From SURF-32 sp964648365 (GTDB lineage: Bacteria > Planctomycetota > Phycisphaerae > UBA1845), in contig CAZYLK010000004.1 of assembly GCA_964648365.1 (NCBI GenBank), positions 1 to 64,000 of the forward strand: a stretch of 64,000 nucleotides of DNA. Direction: 5' to 3'. Below the pieces are notes generated by a model. It was not told the DNA's origin and searched no databases. It saw nothing but the letters and a program-made list of their open reading frames with translations. Shown here piece by piece: positions 53,343-62,950 of the stretch. Each line of letters starts with the position of its first letter. Position 1 is the stretch's first letter. Position numbers and translations under genes: made by a program.

Positions 53343-53669
53343 AAGCAAACTCCTTCGTAGAAGTAGGCCCGCAATGTGGGATGGGATCACGAGGCAGACA
53401 CTTCGTCACGAACGAGGGCGACCGCGCCCCTTGCCTTCAGACCATCGCCACGAAGCAGCGCCTATTGCATAGGTACACTATAGCCCAGGATCGGCCGCGC
53501 GGCCAGTGCGGTTGAATCCGACCTCACGTCGGGCGCGGGCCGGCTGGCCGACATGAACGTAACCTTTTGCCTGACAACCTTTTACGCAAGACGCAAGCGA
53601 ATTCCTCCTGCGACGTCACGGGCGCATCTTCCGGGATCGAGGCGGCAGAACCGAACCCTTGTGAAACGA
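53343..53669. other. Intergenic region upstream of the redoxin gene
   Basis: No gene seen. On the minus strand TATAGT near 53472-53477 could be a -10 element for the redoxin gene, but no -35 partner is clear at 16-18 nt. The 53670 hairpin belongs to the next gene. Confidence 0.35.
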
Positions 53670-53701
53670 CCGGCCGGAACGAACACAGTCGTCCCGGCCG
53701 G
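53670..53701 (-). terminator. Stem-loop after the PQQ-type dehydrogenase gene
   Basis: CCGGCCGGAACGA (53670-53682) pairs with TCGTCCCGGCCGG (53689-53701), 13 bp with one G.U, and a 6-nt loop. It lies 38 nt past the stop on the minus strand and is followed only by a short CGTTTC. Probable termination or RNA-end signal. Confidence 0.6.
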
Positions 53702-53739
53702 CGATAAGGAGGGTTTGCGGGCGCGCGTCGTCGCGCCGA

Positions 53740-55722
53740 CTACTCGTCGCAGTCGATCGTACGAGCCAGCTCCGGACACTCGGTGAGCGTGTAGGTGTGC
53801 GCTCCGCGTTGCCGCTTGAACTTGAACCGGGCGTCGCCGTCGTCGTCCACGGTCAGGGCCGTCGTCTCACCGTTGTTGTCGACGTGAAGCCCCGTGCCGG
53901 CTTCCAACCCGGTCCGGACTTTCACGACCACTTTGTTGTTGTCGCGGCAGCGTGCTTTGAAGCCCCGCACCGCGTCACAGTCGGGCGGCGCGATGATCTT
54001 GTACACGACGCCGGTGTTGCCGATCGGCGCGGACTGCTGCGTGGCACAGACGTACACGTCGCCGGAGGCGTCCTGACCGAATCCCAGAACACGGAACGGC
54101 GGCCGCCGATCAAGCGTGCCGGCCATCTTTACGTCGCCGAACGCCCATTCGCCCGGTGTGACTTCTTCCGCCACGAAGATGCTGCCGCTGGGCGGGCCGC
54201 CGAACGATCGCGACCAGTCGCCGAAGACGTACTTTCCGAATAGCGCCGCGTTGCCGGGGTTGCGATGGACGTAGCCGCCGATGATTGAAATGCCGTGAGG
54301 TTCATTCTCGGGACCGGCGTGCGGATACTCGAGGATCGGATCGATCAGCGGCTCGCCGTGATAGCCGGTATCCGGACATTCCACCGGCGGCTTCCCTGGG
54401 TTCTCCGGGTCGAAGCAGTGGAATCCTTCCCGGATGTTCCAGCCGAGATTCATGCCCTTTTCAATGATGTGGACTTCTTCGTACAGGGCCTGGCCCACGT
54501 CCGCCCCGAACAACCGATGGTCGCCGCCCATGTCGAACGACCAGCGGAAGCAGTTGCGCAGGCCGTAGGCGTAAATCTCGTCGCGGCCCTCGCGACCGAC
54601 GAACGGGTTGTCATCGGGAATGCCGTACGGCTCGCCGTTGTCGACGTCGATACGGAGCATCTTGCCGAGCAGCTTCGACAGATCCTGCGCGTTGCCGATC
54701 TTCGGCGTGTGGCCCGGACCGATGTCGTGAGCGTTGCCGCCGTCGCCGACGGCGATATAGAGATAACCGTCGTCCGGCCCGAACTCGATCATGCCGGAAT
54801 TATGGTTGAACTGCGGCTCGTCGATCACGAGCAGGATCCGCTCACTGTCGGGATCGGCCACGTTGGGATCGTCGTTCGATACGGCGAATTCGCTGATGTG
54901 TGATTCGTGGTTGAACCGCGATACCGTCAGGTCGTCAACGAACAGCGTGAAGGGTTGACCGTTCTGGCTTGCGCCGGCCGTGAAGCGGAGCGACTTGATG
55001 CCCTGGTTGCGGTTCTCGAAGAACAGGAAGTTCTGCGGGTCGCCCATCTCCGTGGCCGGCTTGCTGGGAACGGCGCTGCCGATGCGATTGCCCGCCGCGT
55101 TGAGAAACTCGACCTGCCCGGCGCCGTCGCCCGGCCGATGGACGAAATAGAACCGCGTGATCACCGCCAGGTCGGGCAGGGTCAGCGTGGCCGTGCCGTT
55201 CTCAGGAATCAGATAGGCGTTCGGCGGCGTCGCGTACAACCGCGGCTCGCCGGCCGTGCCGACTTCCCCGCCGGAGAACATCACGCCCTGCCAGGTGAAC
55301 TCGCGCTCGCCCTTTGGAATGTCAGGATGATCGAAGGCCACGTCGATGTCGGGTTCACGCGGCGCGCTGTAGTAGACGTAGAACTTGTTGCTGCCGTTGC
55401 CATAATCGGGATGAAACGCCAGGCCCAGCAGGCCGCGCTCGTCGAAGGTTCCCGGACCGAACGCACCCAGTGGCACCATGCGATCCGCAATGTCCAGGAA
55501 CGGCGTTTCCAGCAGCTTGCCGTCGGCGTCCACGATCAGAATCTGCCCCGTCTGTTCGGTGATGAACAGACGTCCGCTGCCGTCCCCGGCGTGGACCGCC
55601 AGGTTGGGCGCGATCAGACCCTCCGCCACGGGCTTCACCGAGATCGTCTCCGTGGCATCGACCGGACCCGCAGCGACCGCCAGCGCGATCGCGACCATCA
55701 GAAGCGTGCCGAATCGTTTCAT
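53740..55722 (-). CDS. Exported PQQ-dependent sugar dehydrogenase-like protein with inserted domain and C-terminal four-cysteine module
   Basis: 660 residues from ATG 55722 (AGGAGG upstream). Signal peptide ends near 'AGPVDA'. The glucose/sorbosone dehydrogenase propeller shows 'LFITEQTGQILIVD', 'DERGLLGLAFHPDYGNG', 'HNSGMIEFGPDDGYLYIAVGDGG', 'AYGLRNCFRWSFD' and 'IIGGYVHRNP'. An inserted beta-rich segment of about 120 residues (about 148-285) splits blades 1 and 2. Residues 582-660 form a module with cysteines at C-x9-C...C-x8-C like that of the FG-GAP protein at 6688-8490. Probably periplasmic or secreted sugar oxidation. Confidence 0.88.
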   Translation of the reverse strand: MKRFGTLLMVAIALAVAAGPVDATETISVKPVAEGLIAPNLAVHAGDGSGRLFITEQTGQILIVDADGKLLETPFLDIADRMVPLGAFGPGTFDERGLLGLAFHPDYGNGSNKFYVYYSAPREPDIDVAFDHPDIPKGEREFTWQGVMFSGGEVGTAGEPRLYATPPNAYLIPENGTATLTLPDLAVITRFYFVHRPGDGAGQVEFLNAAGNRIGSAVPSKPATEMGDPQNFLFFENRNQGIKSLRFTAGASQNGQPFTLFVDDLTVSRFNHESHISEFAVSNDDPNVADPDSERILLVIDEPQFNHNSGMIEFGPDDGYLYIAVGDGGNAHDIGPGHTPKIGNAQDLSKLLGKMLRIDVDNGEPYGIPDDNPFVGREGRDEIYAYGLRNCFRWSFDMGGDHRLFGADVGQALYEEVHIIEKGMNLGWNIREGFHCFDPENPGKPPVECPDTGYHGEPLIDPILEYPHAGPENEPHGISIIGGYVHRNPGNAALFGKYVFGDWSRSFGGPPSGSIFVAEEVTPGEWAFGDVKMAGTLDRRPPFRVLGFGQDASGDVYVCATQQSAPIGNTGVVYKIIAPPDCDAVRGFKARCRDNNKVVVKVRTGLEAGTGLHVDNNGETTALTVDDDGDARFKFKRQRGAHTYTLTECPELARTIDCDE

Positions 55723-56235
55723 GCAAAAACCTCCTGAGAAAAACATTTCTCTCGACGGGCGGCCGGCGCGCACCATCAGCCTCCGGCGCAGCGCAGCGCC
55801 TCCCCAACGGCCGCCAGGGGATCACACGATGTCACACGTTAGCCTGATGAAGGACGGCGGCCCGGTTGCATCGTTGCATGGCTGCCGTTGTCGGGTGCGA
55901 CGGTAAGGCGCCGGCTTCCAGCCGGTTGGATCACCAGTTGACAACCTACGCCGCACTGACTTCTCGGAACACGGGACAGAGCCCGCACCACAACGCACTT
56001 CAACAGGCTCCTGGCGGAACGAATGCGCGTCGTCGCCGGCGCTTGCGACCCACGGCGGGCGGCAACGCCCACGTTGTGCCGCCGCGGTGCGGCCCTGACG
56101 ACCTCATTCGTGCTGCCTACCGTCGAATGTAGCGGCGCGGCGTCAAGTCTTGCGTGGTTGGCGAAATGGCGGCCAGCGGCCGGCAAACCTGGTCCGCCGG
56201 TTGCGATAGTCCCGCACGCATTGCGAGTATCGGCG
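55723..56235. other. Intergenic region with the second palindromic repeat copy
   Basis: 513 bases between the PQQ-type gene and the kinase gene, both minus strand. The only notable element is CCGGCTTCCAGCCGGT followed by TGGATCAC at 55911-55934, 22 of 24 bases identical to 1223-1246. No gene-like frame. Confidence 0.5.
55911..55934. repeat. Second copy of the short palindromic repeat
   Basis: CCGGC-TTCCA-GCCGG forms a 5-bp stem with the same 5-nt loop position as at 1223-1246, and the flanking TTGGATCAC matches as well. Two copies suggest a dispersed repeat family. Confidence 0.5.
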
Positions 56236-57681
56236 TCAATAGGAAGGCAGGGGCGGCGCAGAAGCGCCGGCCGCGGATTCGGCGCCGGCCACGCCTCTCA
56301 GAGACGCAGCACCCTCGATCGCCTCCACGCCGGACGCCGCGCCGGCGACCTGCGCGTGCTGGAGCGCCGCGTCGGCGCGCTTCTCGGCTTCGTGCCGCGC
56401 GGCCGCGGCCGCGTCGCGCTCGTTTCGCAATCGGGAAGACTCAGCGCGCTCCCGCTGAAACGCCAGCGCGCACAACACCAGCAGCGGCAGCACCGCCGCC
56501 AGCGCGCCGACCCTTCGCCGCGGACGCGCACCGGAGGACATGCCTGCCGCGGGCGCCGGCCGGCGGGCGAGAATCGGACGGCCCGTGAGCACGCGATGCA
56601 CGTCCTCCGCCAGCGCCTCGGCGGTGGCATACCTATGATGCCGGGACTTGTGCATCGCGGTGAGAATCATCGTCTCAACGTCGCCGCGCAGCGACGCGTC
56701 AATCGCGCCGGGACGTGCCGGCTCCGTGTCGCAGATCGTTCGGATCGCCTGAGCCACCGAGCGACCCGTCAACTCGAAGGGACGTCGTCCGGTCAGCAAC
56801 TCGTAGAGGATCACGCCAAGTGCATAGACGTCGGTGCGCTCGTCAACGTGTGTCGAATCACCTCCGGCCTGCTCGGGACTCATGTAGGCAAAGGTTCCGC
56901 GAATCTGACCGACTTGCGTCAGATCGGTGACCACCCCGTCGCCGCGCGACAGCAGTCGGGCCAGGCCAAAGTCGAGAATCTTCGGCTGCCCGGAACCGTC
57001 CACCAGGATGTTCGAAGGCTTCAGGTCGCGATGGATGACGCCGCGCTGGTGGGCATGGTGAACCGCCAGGCAGACGCGCCGGAAGAGCCGGAGCCTCTCG
57101 GCGACCGTCACGGTGGAACGGGCGGCGTACTCAGTCAGCGGCCGGCCGTGGATGAGTTCCATCGCAATGTAGTGCCAGCCATCGTCCGTGCTGCCGGAGT
57201 CATACATGGCGCCGACGCTGGGGTGGTTCAGCCGCCCGAGTGACTGCGCCTCGCGGCGGAAGAGCTGCACATCGCGATAATCGGCCCAGTCGCCGCCGCG
57301 CAGAACCTTCAGCGCGACCGACCGCCGCGGGTCATCCTGCACCGCCTCGTAGACGGTCCCCATCCCGCCGCGTCCGATCCGACGCTTGATCTCGAACGGA
57401 CCGAGCCGCCCCGGAGGCATCACGTCCGTGCATTCCGATGCACCCACCGGCAGGAGGGCTGTCCGCCCGGCCGCATCCACTTCAGCGCCGCCGGGAGACG
57501 CCATCGAATCGTCGCCGGCATACACAACGTCGATGCGGCGCGTTTCCGCGGACGCGAGGATCCGCTCGCCGAGCGGCGCGGCGTTGAGACGATCCGCGTC
57601 GCGCGGGCCTGACGCCGCACCCGTCGCAGGCACTCGCTGTTGCAACCGTTCTTCAGACTGGCTGTGAGTTCGTGCGTCCAT
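56236..57681 (-). CDS. Membrane-bound serine/threonine protein kinase
   Basis: 481 residues from ATG 57681 (GGGAGGG upstream); the longer frame is Arg-rich and unlikely. Kinase motifs: Gly loop GRGGMG (103-108), Lys125 in 'VALKVL', HRDLKPSN (217-224), DFG (237-239) and 'AYMSPEQAGG'. A helix near 392-409 ('VGALAAVLPLLVLCALAF') anchors it, followed by a short Arg/Ala/Glu-rich coiled coil and a Gly/Ala tail. Planctomycete kinases of this type often carry a long repeat domain after the helix; here it is only about 70 residues. Substrates unknown. Confidence 0.9.
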   Translation of the reverse strand: MDARTHSQSEERLQQRVPATGAASGPRDADRLNAAPLGERILASAETRRIDVVYAGDDSMASPGGAEVDAAGRTALLPVGASECTDVMPPGRLGPFEIKRRIGRGGMGTVYEAVQDDPRRSVALKVLRGGDWADYRDVQLFRREAQSLGRLNHPSVGAMYDSGSTDDGWHYIAMELIHGRPLTEYAARSTVTVAERLRLFRRVCLAVHHAHQRGVIHRDLKPSNILVDGSGQPKILDFGLARLLSRGDGVVTDLTQVGQIRGTFAYMSPEQAGGDSTHVDERTDVYALGVILYELLTGRRPFELTGRSVAQAIRTICDTEPARPGAIDASLRGDVETMILTAMHKSRHHRYATAEALAEDVHRVLTGRPILARRPAPAAGMSSGARPRRRVGALAAVLPLLVLCALAFQRERAESSRLRNERDAAAAARHEAEKRADAALQHAQVAGAASGVEAIEGAASLRGVAGAESAAGASAPPLPSY

Positions 57682-58144
57682 CGCGTCCCTCCCATCTCGT
57701 CTGCTGCGCTCCGCCCGGCGGAACGTCTCCTTTCTGCGTTCTATCCCATTCTGACCGTTCTCGGCCGGCTTCCGCCTGCTGCATCGCGGACAACACCCGA
57801 ACAGTAGATGCCGCCACGACCCCAACCGTTAGCGTCGCGACCGCCCCCGGGCCCGTCACGCCTGAGAATCGGGCCGCCAGCAGCGGCCGCGGACGACGGA
57901 GTACGGCCACCTGATCATAGGCATGAATAACGCGACGTATCCGCCGTGACGCCGCAATCGTGATTGTGTTTTTCTGTCAGCCCGCAAGAACCCGGCAGAA
58001 TGGCGACTCAACCCCATCACCGCCCCCCGCCCGCTCGTCTCTTCCCCCGCGTAGCGCCGCGTCTCTCTTCCCTCCGTGCCTTCGTGCCTCGCTGCCTTCT
58101 CCCAGTCGTTCCCCTGCGTCGCTCCGTGCCTTCGTGCCTTCTTC
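57682..58144. repeat. Intergenic region with CT-rich low-complexity DNA and a 50-bp-spaced repeat
   Basis: 463 bases without a gene. CTCCGTGCCTTCGTGCCT occurs at 58072-58089 and again at 58122-58139, 50 bp apart, within a Cys/Thr-codon-like CT-rich tract. It directly abuts the stop of the sigma-54 gene at 58145. Two copies are too few for CRISPR, and no leader is visible. Confidence 0.6.
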
Positions 58145-59521
58145 CTAGGTAATCCCGTAGTCCCGCAGCCGCCGATACAGCGTCCGCGTCCCGATCTTGA
58201 GCACTTTCGCCGCCCGTTCGCGGTTGCCGCCGCACATGCGGAGCGTGTTCATGATGTGGATCCGTTCGACGTCGGCCATGCTCAGACCGGCCCAGTTGAG
58301 CGGGCCGACGGCCACGATCTCGCGCGAACCGCCAATGGCGTCGGGCAGGTCGGGAACGTCCAGCCGTGCGTTCTCCGTCTCGAAGCACATCCGCTCGACG
58401 ATGTTGCGCAGCTCACGCACGTTGCCGGGCCAGTCGTATCCGACCAGCCGGCGCAGCGCGTCTGGCGTAATCCCCTCGATCTGAAGCTCGTTTTCGCGAT
58501 TCACGGTTTCGATGAACCGCGTCACCAGAACAGGAATGTCTTCACGACGGTCGCGAAGCGGCGGAATGCGGATCGCCCCCTGCGCGTGCAGCCGGTAGAA
58601 CAGGTCGTCCCGGAATTTGCCCTCCTTGACGAGTTCATTGAGATCCCGGTTGGTGGCGGCGATGAAGCGGACGTCGAGGTGAACGAGTTCGTTGCTGCCC
58701 ACCGGGATGACCTCGCCGTTTTCCAGCGTGCGCAGGAGTTTGGCCTGCATCGCGGGCGGCATGTCGCCGATCTCATCGAGAAAAACCGTGCCGCCGTCGG
58801 CCGCGTGCAGCAGCCCCTTGCGATCGGCAACGGCGCCCGTGAATGCGCCCTTCACATGACCGAACAGCTCGCTCTCGATGAGCGTCTCGCTGACGGCGGC
58901 GCAGTTGAACGGCTTGAACGGCTTGCCCACCCGTGGCGACTGGTTGTGAATGAACTGAGCGAGCAGTTCCTTGCCGGTGCCGGTTTCGCCGGAAATCAGC
59001 ACCGTGCTCTTGCTGCGGGCCAGCTTGGCGGCCCGTTTGATCTCACGCTCCATCCGGTCGCTGAGGCCGATGATGCCGTCATAATCATAGCCCTTGTCGA
59101 CCTGTTCGCGCAGCGCCCGCGAGGCCCGCGCCGCGGTGGCCCGCAGCGCTGCCAGGCGGATTTTCTCCCGGATCACGGCCGGATCGACCGGGCGCACCAG
59201 GTAATTTGTCGGCGCGCCGCGGGACGAAGCAGCCAGAGCCTCGCGGATCTGCGGCTCGTCGCCCTCGTCGACGAGCATCAGGATTTCACAATCGGGAGCG
59301 ACCGTCTCGATCTGCCGGAGGACCGCGTCGCCGTCGACGTCGCCGTTGAGCCGCCAGGGAGCAACCACCACGTCCGGCGGGCGCACGCGCGCGCTTTCAA
59401 TCGCGCCGGCCGCGCTGGGCGCGACGTTGGCGGCGTGACCGAGCCGCCGCACCGCCTCCGCGATCGCCCGGCTGTCGTCTTCGGCGCTCTCGACGATCAG
59501 GACAAACGCTGTCTGGCTCAT
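58145..59521 (-). CDS. Sigma-54 AAA+ regulator with a degenerate receiver domain
   Basis: 458 residues. The N-terminal 1-125 has a receiver-like fold, but the phosphoacceptor position is Ala54 ('VVVAPWRLNG'), the acidic pair is altered ('VESAEDD') and the usual Lys is Arg ('NYLVRPVDP'). It is therefore a pseudo-receiver. The AAA+ domain is intact: Walker A GETGTGKE, GAFTGA, 'VFLDEIGDM', 'FRDDLFYRLH', 'DWPGNVRELRN'. A Fis-type HTH ends it ('GGNRERAAKVLKIGTRTLY'). NtrC-family activator that probably senses something other than phosphorylation. Targets unknown. Confidence 0.9.
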   Translation of the reverse strand: MSQTAFVLIVESAEDDSRAIAEAVRRLGHAANVAPSAAGAIESARVRPPDVVVAPWRLNGDVDGDAVLRQIETVAPDCEILMLVDEGDEPQIREALAASSRGAPTNYLVRPVDPAVIREKIRLAALRATAARASRALREQVDKGYDYDGIIGLSDRMEREIKRAAKLARSKSTVLISGETGTGKELLAQFIHNQSPRVGKPFKPFNCAAVSETLIESELFGHVKGAFTGAVADRKGLLHAADGGTVFLDEIGDMPPAMQAKLLRTLENGEVIPVGSNELVHLDVRFIAATNRDLNELVKEGKFRDDLFYRLHAQGAIRIPPLRDRREDIPVLVTRFIETVNRENELQIEGITPDALRRLVGYDWPGNVRELRNIVERMCFETENARLDVPDLPDAIGGSREIVAVGPLNWAGLSMADVERIHIMNTLRMCGGNRERAAKVLKIGTRTLYRRLRDYGIT

Positions 59522-59660
59522 GGCTTCACCCGACCCAGGCCGCTGGCGATGAGCCTCGGGAACGTCTCCGGGAACAGAGCCGGCGGCGCCGAGGCGGATT
59601 CGATGCCCGGCGCCGCCGACAGGTGATTGTACGCAACAGCGGCTTTCAGCGACGCGCGGT

Positions 59661-61781
59661 CTAGGCGCCGTTCCCCGCCTTCTCGCGCTCCTCGAGCAGC
59701 ACCGCCTTGTGCGACAGCTTCACGCGACCCTGATCGTCCACCGCGATGACCTTGACCTTCATCACGTCGCCGATCTTGCAGACATCGCCGACAGAGCGGA
59801 CGTACTCGTCTGACAACTCACTGATGTGGCACAGGCCGTCCTGCCCCGGGGCGACTTCGATAAACGCACCGAAATCTTTCGTGCTGATCACCTTGCCGAC
59901 GTAGATGCGGCCGACCTGCACGCTTTCCGTCATGGCCTCGATCGCCGCCTTGGCGGACTCGGCGCCTTCCATCTGCAGGCAGGAAATCAGGATCGTGCCG
60001 TCCGACTCGATCTCGATGCGGGCGCCGGAATCGGCCTCCAGCGCACGGATGCCCTTGCCGCCCGGTCCGATGACCTTTCCGATCTTGTCCGGATCGATCT
60101 TCATGGTGAGGATGCGCGGCGCGTACTCGCTGATCTGCGGCCGCGGTGCCTTGATGGCGCTGAGCATCTTCCGGAGGATGTCCAGACGGGCCTCCTTCGC
60201 GGTTTTGAACGTCTCTTCAATGATGTCCATCGTCAGCCCGCGGGTCTTGAGGTCGAGCTGGATGCCCGTGATGCCGCGCTGGGTGCCGGCGACCTTGAAG
60301 TCCATGTCGCCGAAGTGGTCCTCCTCGCCGAGGATGTCCACGATCAGCTTGTGCTTCTTCCCGTTCTGGAACAGGCCCACTGAGATGCCGGCGACCGGCT
60401 GCCGGATGGGCACGCCCGCGTCCATCAGCGCCAGCGTCCCGCCGCACACGCTCGCCATCGAACTCGAACCGTTCGACTCCATGATCTCGGAGACGACGCG
60501 AATCGTGTAGGGGAAGTCTTCCGGACTCGGCAGGATCGACTCAAGCGATTTTTCCGCCAAGGCTCCGTGGCCGATCTCGCGACGGCTGGTGGCGCCGACG
60601 CGCTTGACCTCGCCCGTACACAGCGGCGGGAAGTTGTAGTGCAGCATGAACTTCTTGCTGTACTCTTCGGTCAGCCCGTCGATGATCTGCTCGTCGCGCC
60701 CGGTGCCCAGCGTGACCACCACCAGCGACTGCGTCTCGCCGCGCTGGAAGATGGCCGAACCGTGGACGCGCGGCAGCACGCCGACTTCGCACGTGATCGG
60801 GCGAATCTCGGTCAGTCCGCGGCCGTCGGAGCGAATATTCTCCTCCAGGCACATGTCCCGGACGATCTCTTCCTCGATCTTGTCGATGCACTCGCGAATG
60901 GTGTTGCGGCTGAACTCAGGCTTGACCGCATCCTTCGGCGCCAGTTCATCGAGCACGGCCTTGTAGATCTCGCTGATCGCCGTGTTGCGTTCCTGCTTGC
61001 CCTTGATGCGCCGGGCCTCGCGCAACGGACCGGTCACGCGCTGGCGCAGTTTGACGTTCAGTTCCGTCGTGTCCGGCGGCGGGTCGATCCAGACCTTTTC
61101 CTTGCCGGCCTTGTCCATCAACTCCTGCACCATCTCGCAGATGTCGCGGATGGCCGCCTGGCCGAACTGGATCGCGCCGAGGACGGTCTCCTCGGGAAGT
61201 TCATTGGCCGCCACTTCGATCATGTTCAGCCCGTCCTTGTGACCGCTCAGGATCATCTCCAGCGGGCTGTATTCCAGTTCGCTCAACGTGGGCATCAGGA
61301 CGTATTCTTCGTCCACCAGGCCCACCCGCACCGACGCCACCGGCCCGTCGAACGGCACCGACGAAATACACACGGCCGCCGCCGACCCGATCTGCGCCAA
61401 CACGTCCGGATCATGCTCCTGATCGGTCGCCAGACACATCGCCTGGATCAGAACTTCGTCGTGATACCCCTTCGGAAAGAGCGGTCGCATGGGCCGGTCG
61501 ATGGCCCGCATCGTGAGAACCTCTTTCTGGGTCGGCCGCGCTTCGCGCTTGAAAAAGCCGCCGGGAATCTTGCCGGCGGCGTACGTCTTCTCTCGATAGT
61601 CCACGGTGAGCGGGAAGAAGTCGATCCCCTCCCGCGGCGGACCCACCACGACGGCGGAGAGCACCACCGTGTCCGCGTAGCGGACGATGACGCAGCCGGC
61701 CGATTGCCTGGCGATGCGCCCCGTCTCCATCCTCAATGTGTGTCTGCCGATCTTTCGCTCAACAACAATCTGTTCCATCAT
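59661..61781 (-). CDS. pnp: Polyribonucleotide nucleotidyltransferase
   Basis: 706 residues, near the E. coli length. Two RNase PH domains, the second with 'LPRVHGSAIFQRGETQSLV' and 'DFKVAGTQRGITGIQLDLK', then KH ('DKIGKVIGPGGKGIRALE') and S1 ('VGKVISTKDFGAFIEVAPG') domains at the C-terminus. The catalytic region has 'GDMDFKVAG'. Phosphorolytic 3'-5' RNA decay, member of the degradosome. Downstream of rpsO in the classical order rpsO-pnp. The 139 bases to the sigma-54 gene hold nothing. Confidence 0.97.
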   Translation of the reverse strand: MMEQIVVERKIGRHTLRMETGRIARQSAGCVIVRYADTVVLSAVVVGPPREGIDFFPLTVDYREKTYAAGKIPGGFFKREARPTQKEVLTMRAIDRPMRPLFPKGYHDEVLIQAMCLATDQEHDPDVLAQIGSAAAVCISSVPFDGPVASVRVGLVDEEYVLMPTLSELEYSPLEMILSGHKDGLNMIEVAANELPEETVLGAIQFGQAAIRDICEMVQELMDKAGKEKVWIDPPPDTTELNVKLRQRVTGPLREARRIKGKQERNTAISEIYKAVLDELAPKDAVKPEFSRNTIRECIDKIEEEIVRDMCLEENIRSDGRGLTEIRPITCEVGVLPRVHGSAIFQRGETQSLVVVTLGTGRDEQIIDGLTEEYSKKFMLHYNFPPLCTGEVKRVGATSRREIGHGALAEKSLESILPSPEDFPYTIRVVSEIMESNGSSSMASVCGGTLALMDAGVPIRQPVAGISVGLFQNGKKHKLIVDILGEEDHFGDMDFKVAGTQRGITGIQLDLKTRGLTMDIIEETFKTAKEARLDILRKMLSAIKAPRPQISEYAPRILTMKIDPDKIGKVIGPGGKGIRALEADSGARIEIESDGTILISCLQMEGAESAKAAIEAMTESVQVGRIYVGKVISTKDFGAFIEVAPGQDGLCHISELSDEYVRSVGDVCKIGDVMKVKVIAVDDQGRVKLSHKAVLLEEREKAGNGA

Positions 61782-62156
61782 GCCAACCTCTTCGCCAACA
61801 AACTCTCAAAACTCTTCAGACTTAAGTGATAGGTCATGTTCCGCGCCGCGTGAGTCGCCCGCGACCGCATGCTCGACGACTTCCGTCCGACGGCGCCGGA
61901 TGCGCCGGGAAACGTGCGATCCGCCGACGGCCGCCGGGCGGCGCCGAAATCGGCCACGCCACCGGTCAGCCGCGTGCCGGTCGCCTGGGCTCTGGGCCGG
62001 AGGTTCCGGCCAACTTCGGATGGTCATCCCCGGACAGCGGGGTCACGGCGACAGCCGCGCGACGGAGGGACTCAATTGAGGGCCTGAGCGTGTGGGCCGA
62101 TGCCTGGCAATCGCGCGACCCGGGGAATCCCTTCCCACGCAAGACCGGGACGGGAA
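61782..62156. promoter_or_regulatory. rpsO-pnp intergenic region with hairpin
   Basis: 375 bases. GGCCGGA (61995-62001) pairs with TCCGGCC (62005-62011) around GGT. In E. coli a hairpin here is cut by RNase III for pnp autoregulation; the same role is possible but not shown. No T-tract and no gene seen. Confidence 0.45.
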
Positions 62157-62426
62157 CTAGCGACGCAGGCCCAGCGCAGCGATCGTCTCGAGATACTTCT
62201 GACGGTCGGTGCGCGTCAGATACTTCAGAAGATGCGAGCGGCGGCCGACCAGCTTCAACAGGCCGCGGCGGGCGGAAAAATCCTTCTTGCATGCCTTCAG
62301 ATGCTCGGTCAGATGCTTGATCCGATCCGTCAGCAGCGCGATCTGGACTTCCGGAGAACCGGTATCCTTCGCGTCGCGCCGAAAACGTGCGATCACGTCC
62401 TGCTTGTCATTATCCGTCTTGACCAT
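62157..62426 (-). CDS. rpsO: 30S ribosomal protein S15
   Basis: 89 residues from ATG 62426, the standard length of S15. 'DTGSPEVQIALLTDRIKHLTEHL' and 'LLKLVGRRSHLLKYLTRTD' are the family signatures. Binds helix 22 of 16S rRNA. Upstream of pnp in the same orientation. A distant GGGAG could be the SD. Confidence 0.97.
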   Translation of the reverse strand: MVKTDNDKQDVIARFRRDAKDTGSPEVQIALLTDRIKHLTEHLKACKKDFSARRGLLKLVGRRSHLLKYLTRTDRQKYLETIAALGLRR

Positions 62427-62656
62427 CGGCCGACCACGTCTCCCGTCACCACCACCCGGCCCCATGCCGGGCTGCCAACCAACATCCTAACACAATCCCC
62501 GCCATCGGCAACCCGAGGCGGGAACAAGCCGGGAAGTCTAGCGGGGGCCGGCGTCTGCCGCAAGAAGCCGCTCGGGCCCCACCGCGAAGGCCATGCAACC
62601 GCCAGGCTCCAGGCTGGCATGCCTGACGGCCAGTCGCCCCACTCGTCCGCAACCGC

Positions 62657-62950
62657 TCACTCCGCCAGAAACGGCCCGACGAATACAAACACGATCCCGA
62701 ACAGAATCAGGGCGACGCCGCAGATGACGCGGATCCACCCCAGCCGGACGGCTTTCGCCCCCTCATAGTCGTTGCTGCGTCCCAGCGCCCAGTTCGTCAG
62801 CCGTCGCTTGCCGTCTTCCTCCGCCGTCTGCGTGCGGATGTTCGCCAGCCCCGCCAGAACCAGAAGCGCCCCCACCAGAACGGCCACGGCCATGAACCCC
62901 AGCCGGTGCCAGATCGTGTCCGTCGCCGCCAGTATCGCGATTGCAACCAC
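62657..62950 (-). CDS. Small three-helix membrane protein
   Basis: 97 residues from GTG 62950, chosen for GAGGAG 5 nt upstream; a longer frame to 63007 lacks an SD. Hydrophobic helices at 'VVAIAILAATDTIW', 'FMAVAVLVGALLVLAGLA' and 'WIRVICGVALILFGIVFVFVGPFL', with a charged middle ('RTQTAEEDGKRRLTNWALG'). No known family. Confidence 0.65.
   Translation of the reverse strand: MVAIAILAATDTIWHRLGFMAVAVLVGALLVLAGLANIRTQTAEEDGKRRLTNWALGRSNDYEGAKAVRLGWIRVICGVALILFGIVFVFVGPFLAE

Noticed and set aside
53472..53477. Sigma-70 promoter for the redoxin gene
   Set aside because: TATAGT has no -35 partner at the right distance, so it is only mentioned.
58072..58139. CRISPR-like spaced repeats
   Set aside because: Only two copies, spacer CT-rich and low complexity, no cas genes in the window.
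60567..61829. 420-codon plus-strand frame
   Set aside because: Antisense to pnp, with Leu/Arg/His-rich shadow composition.
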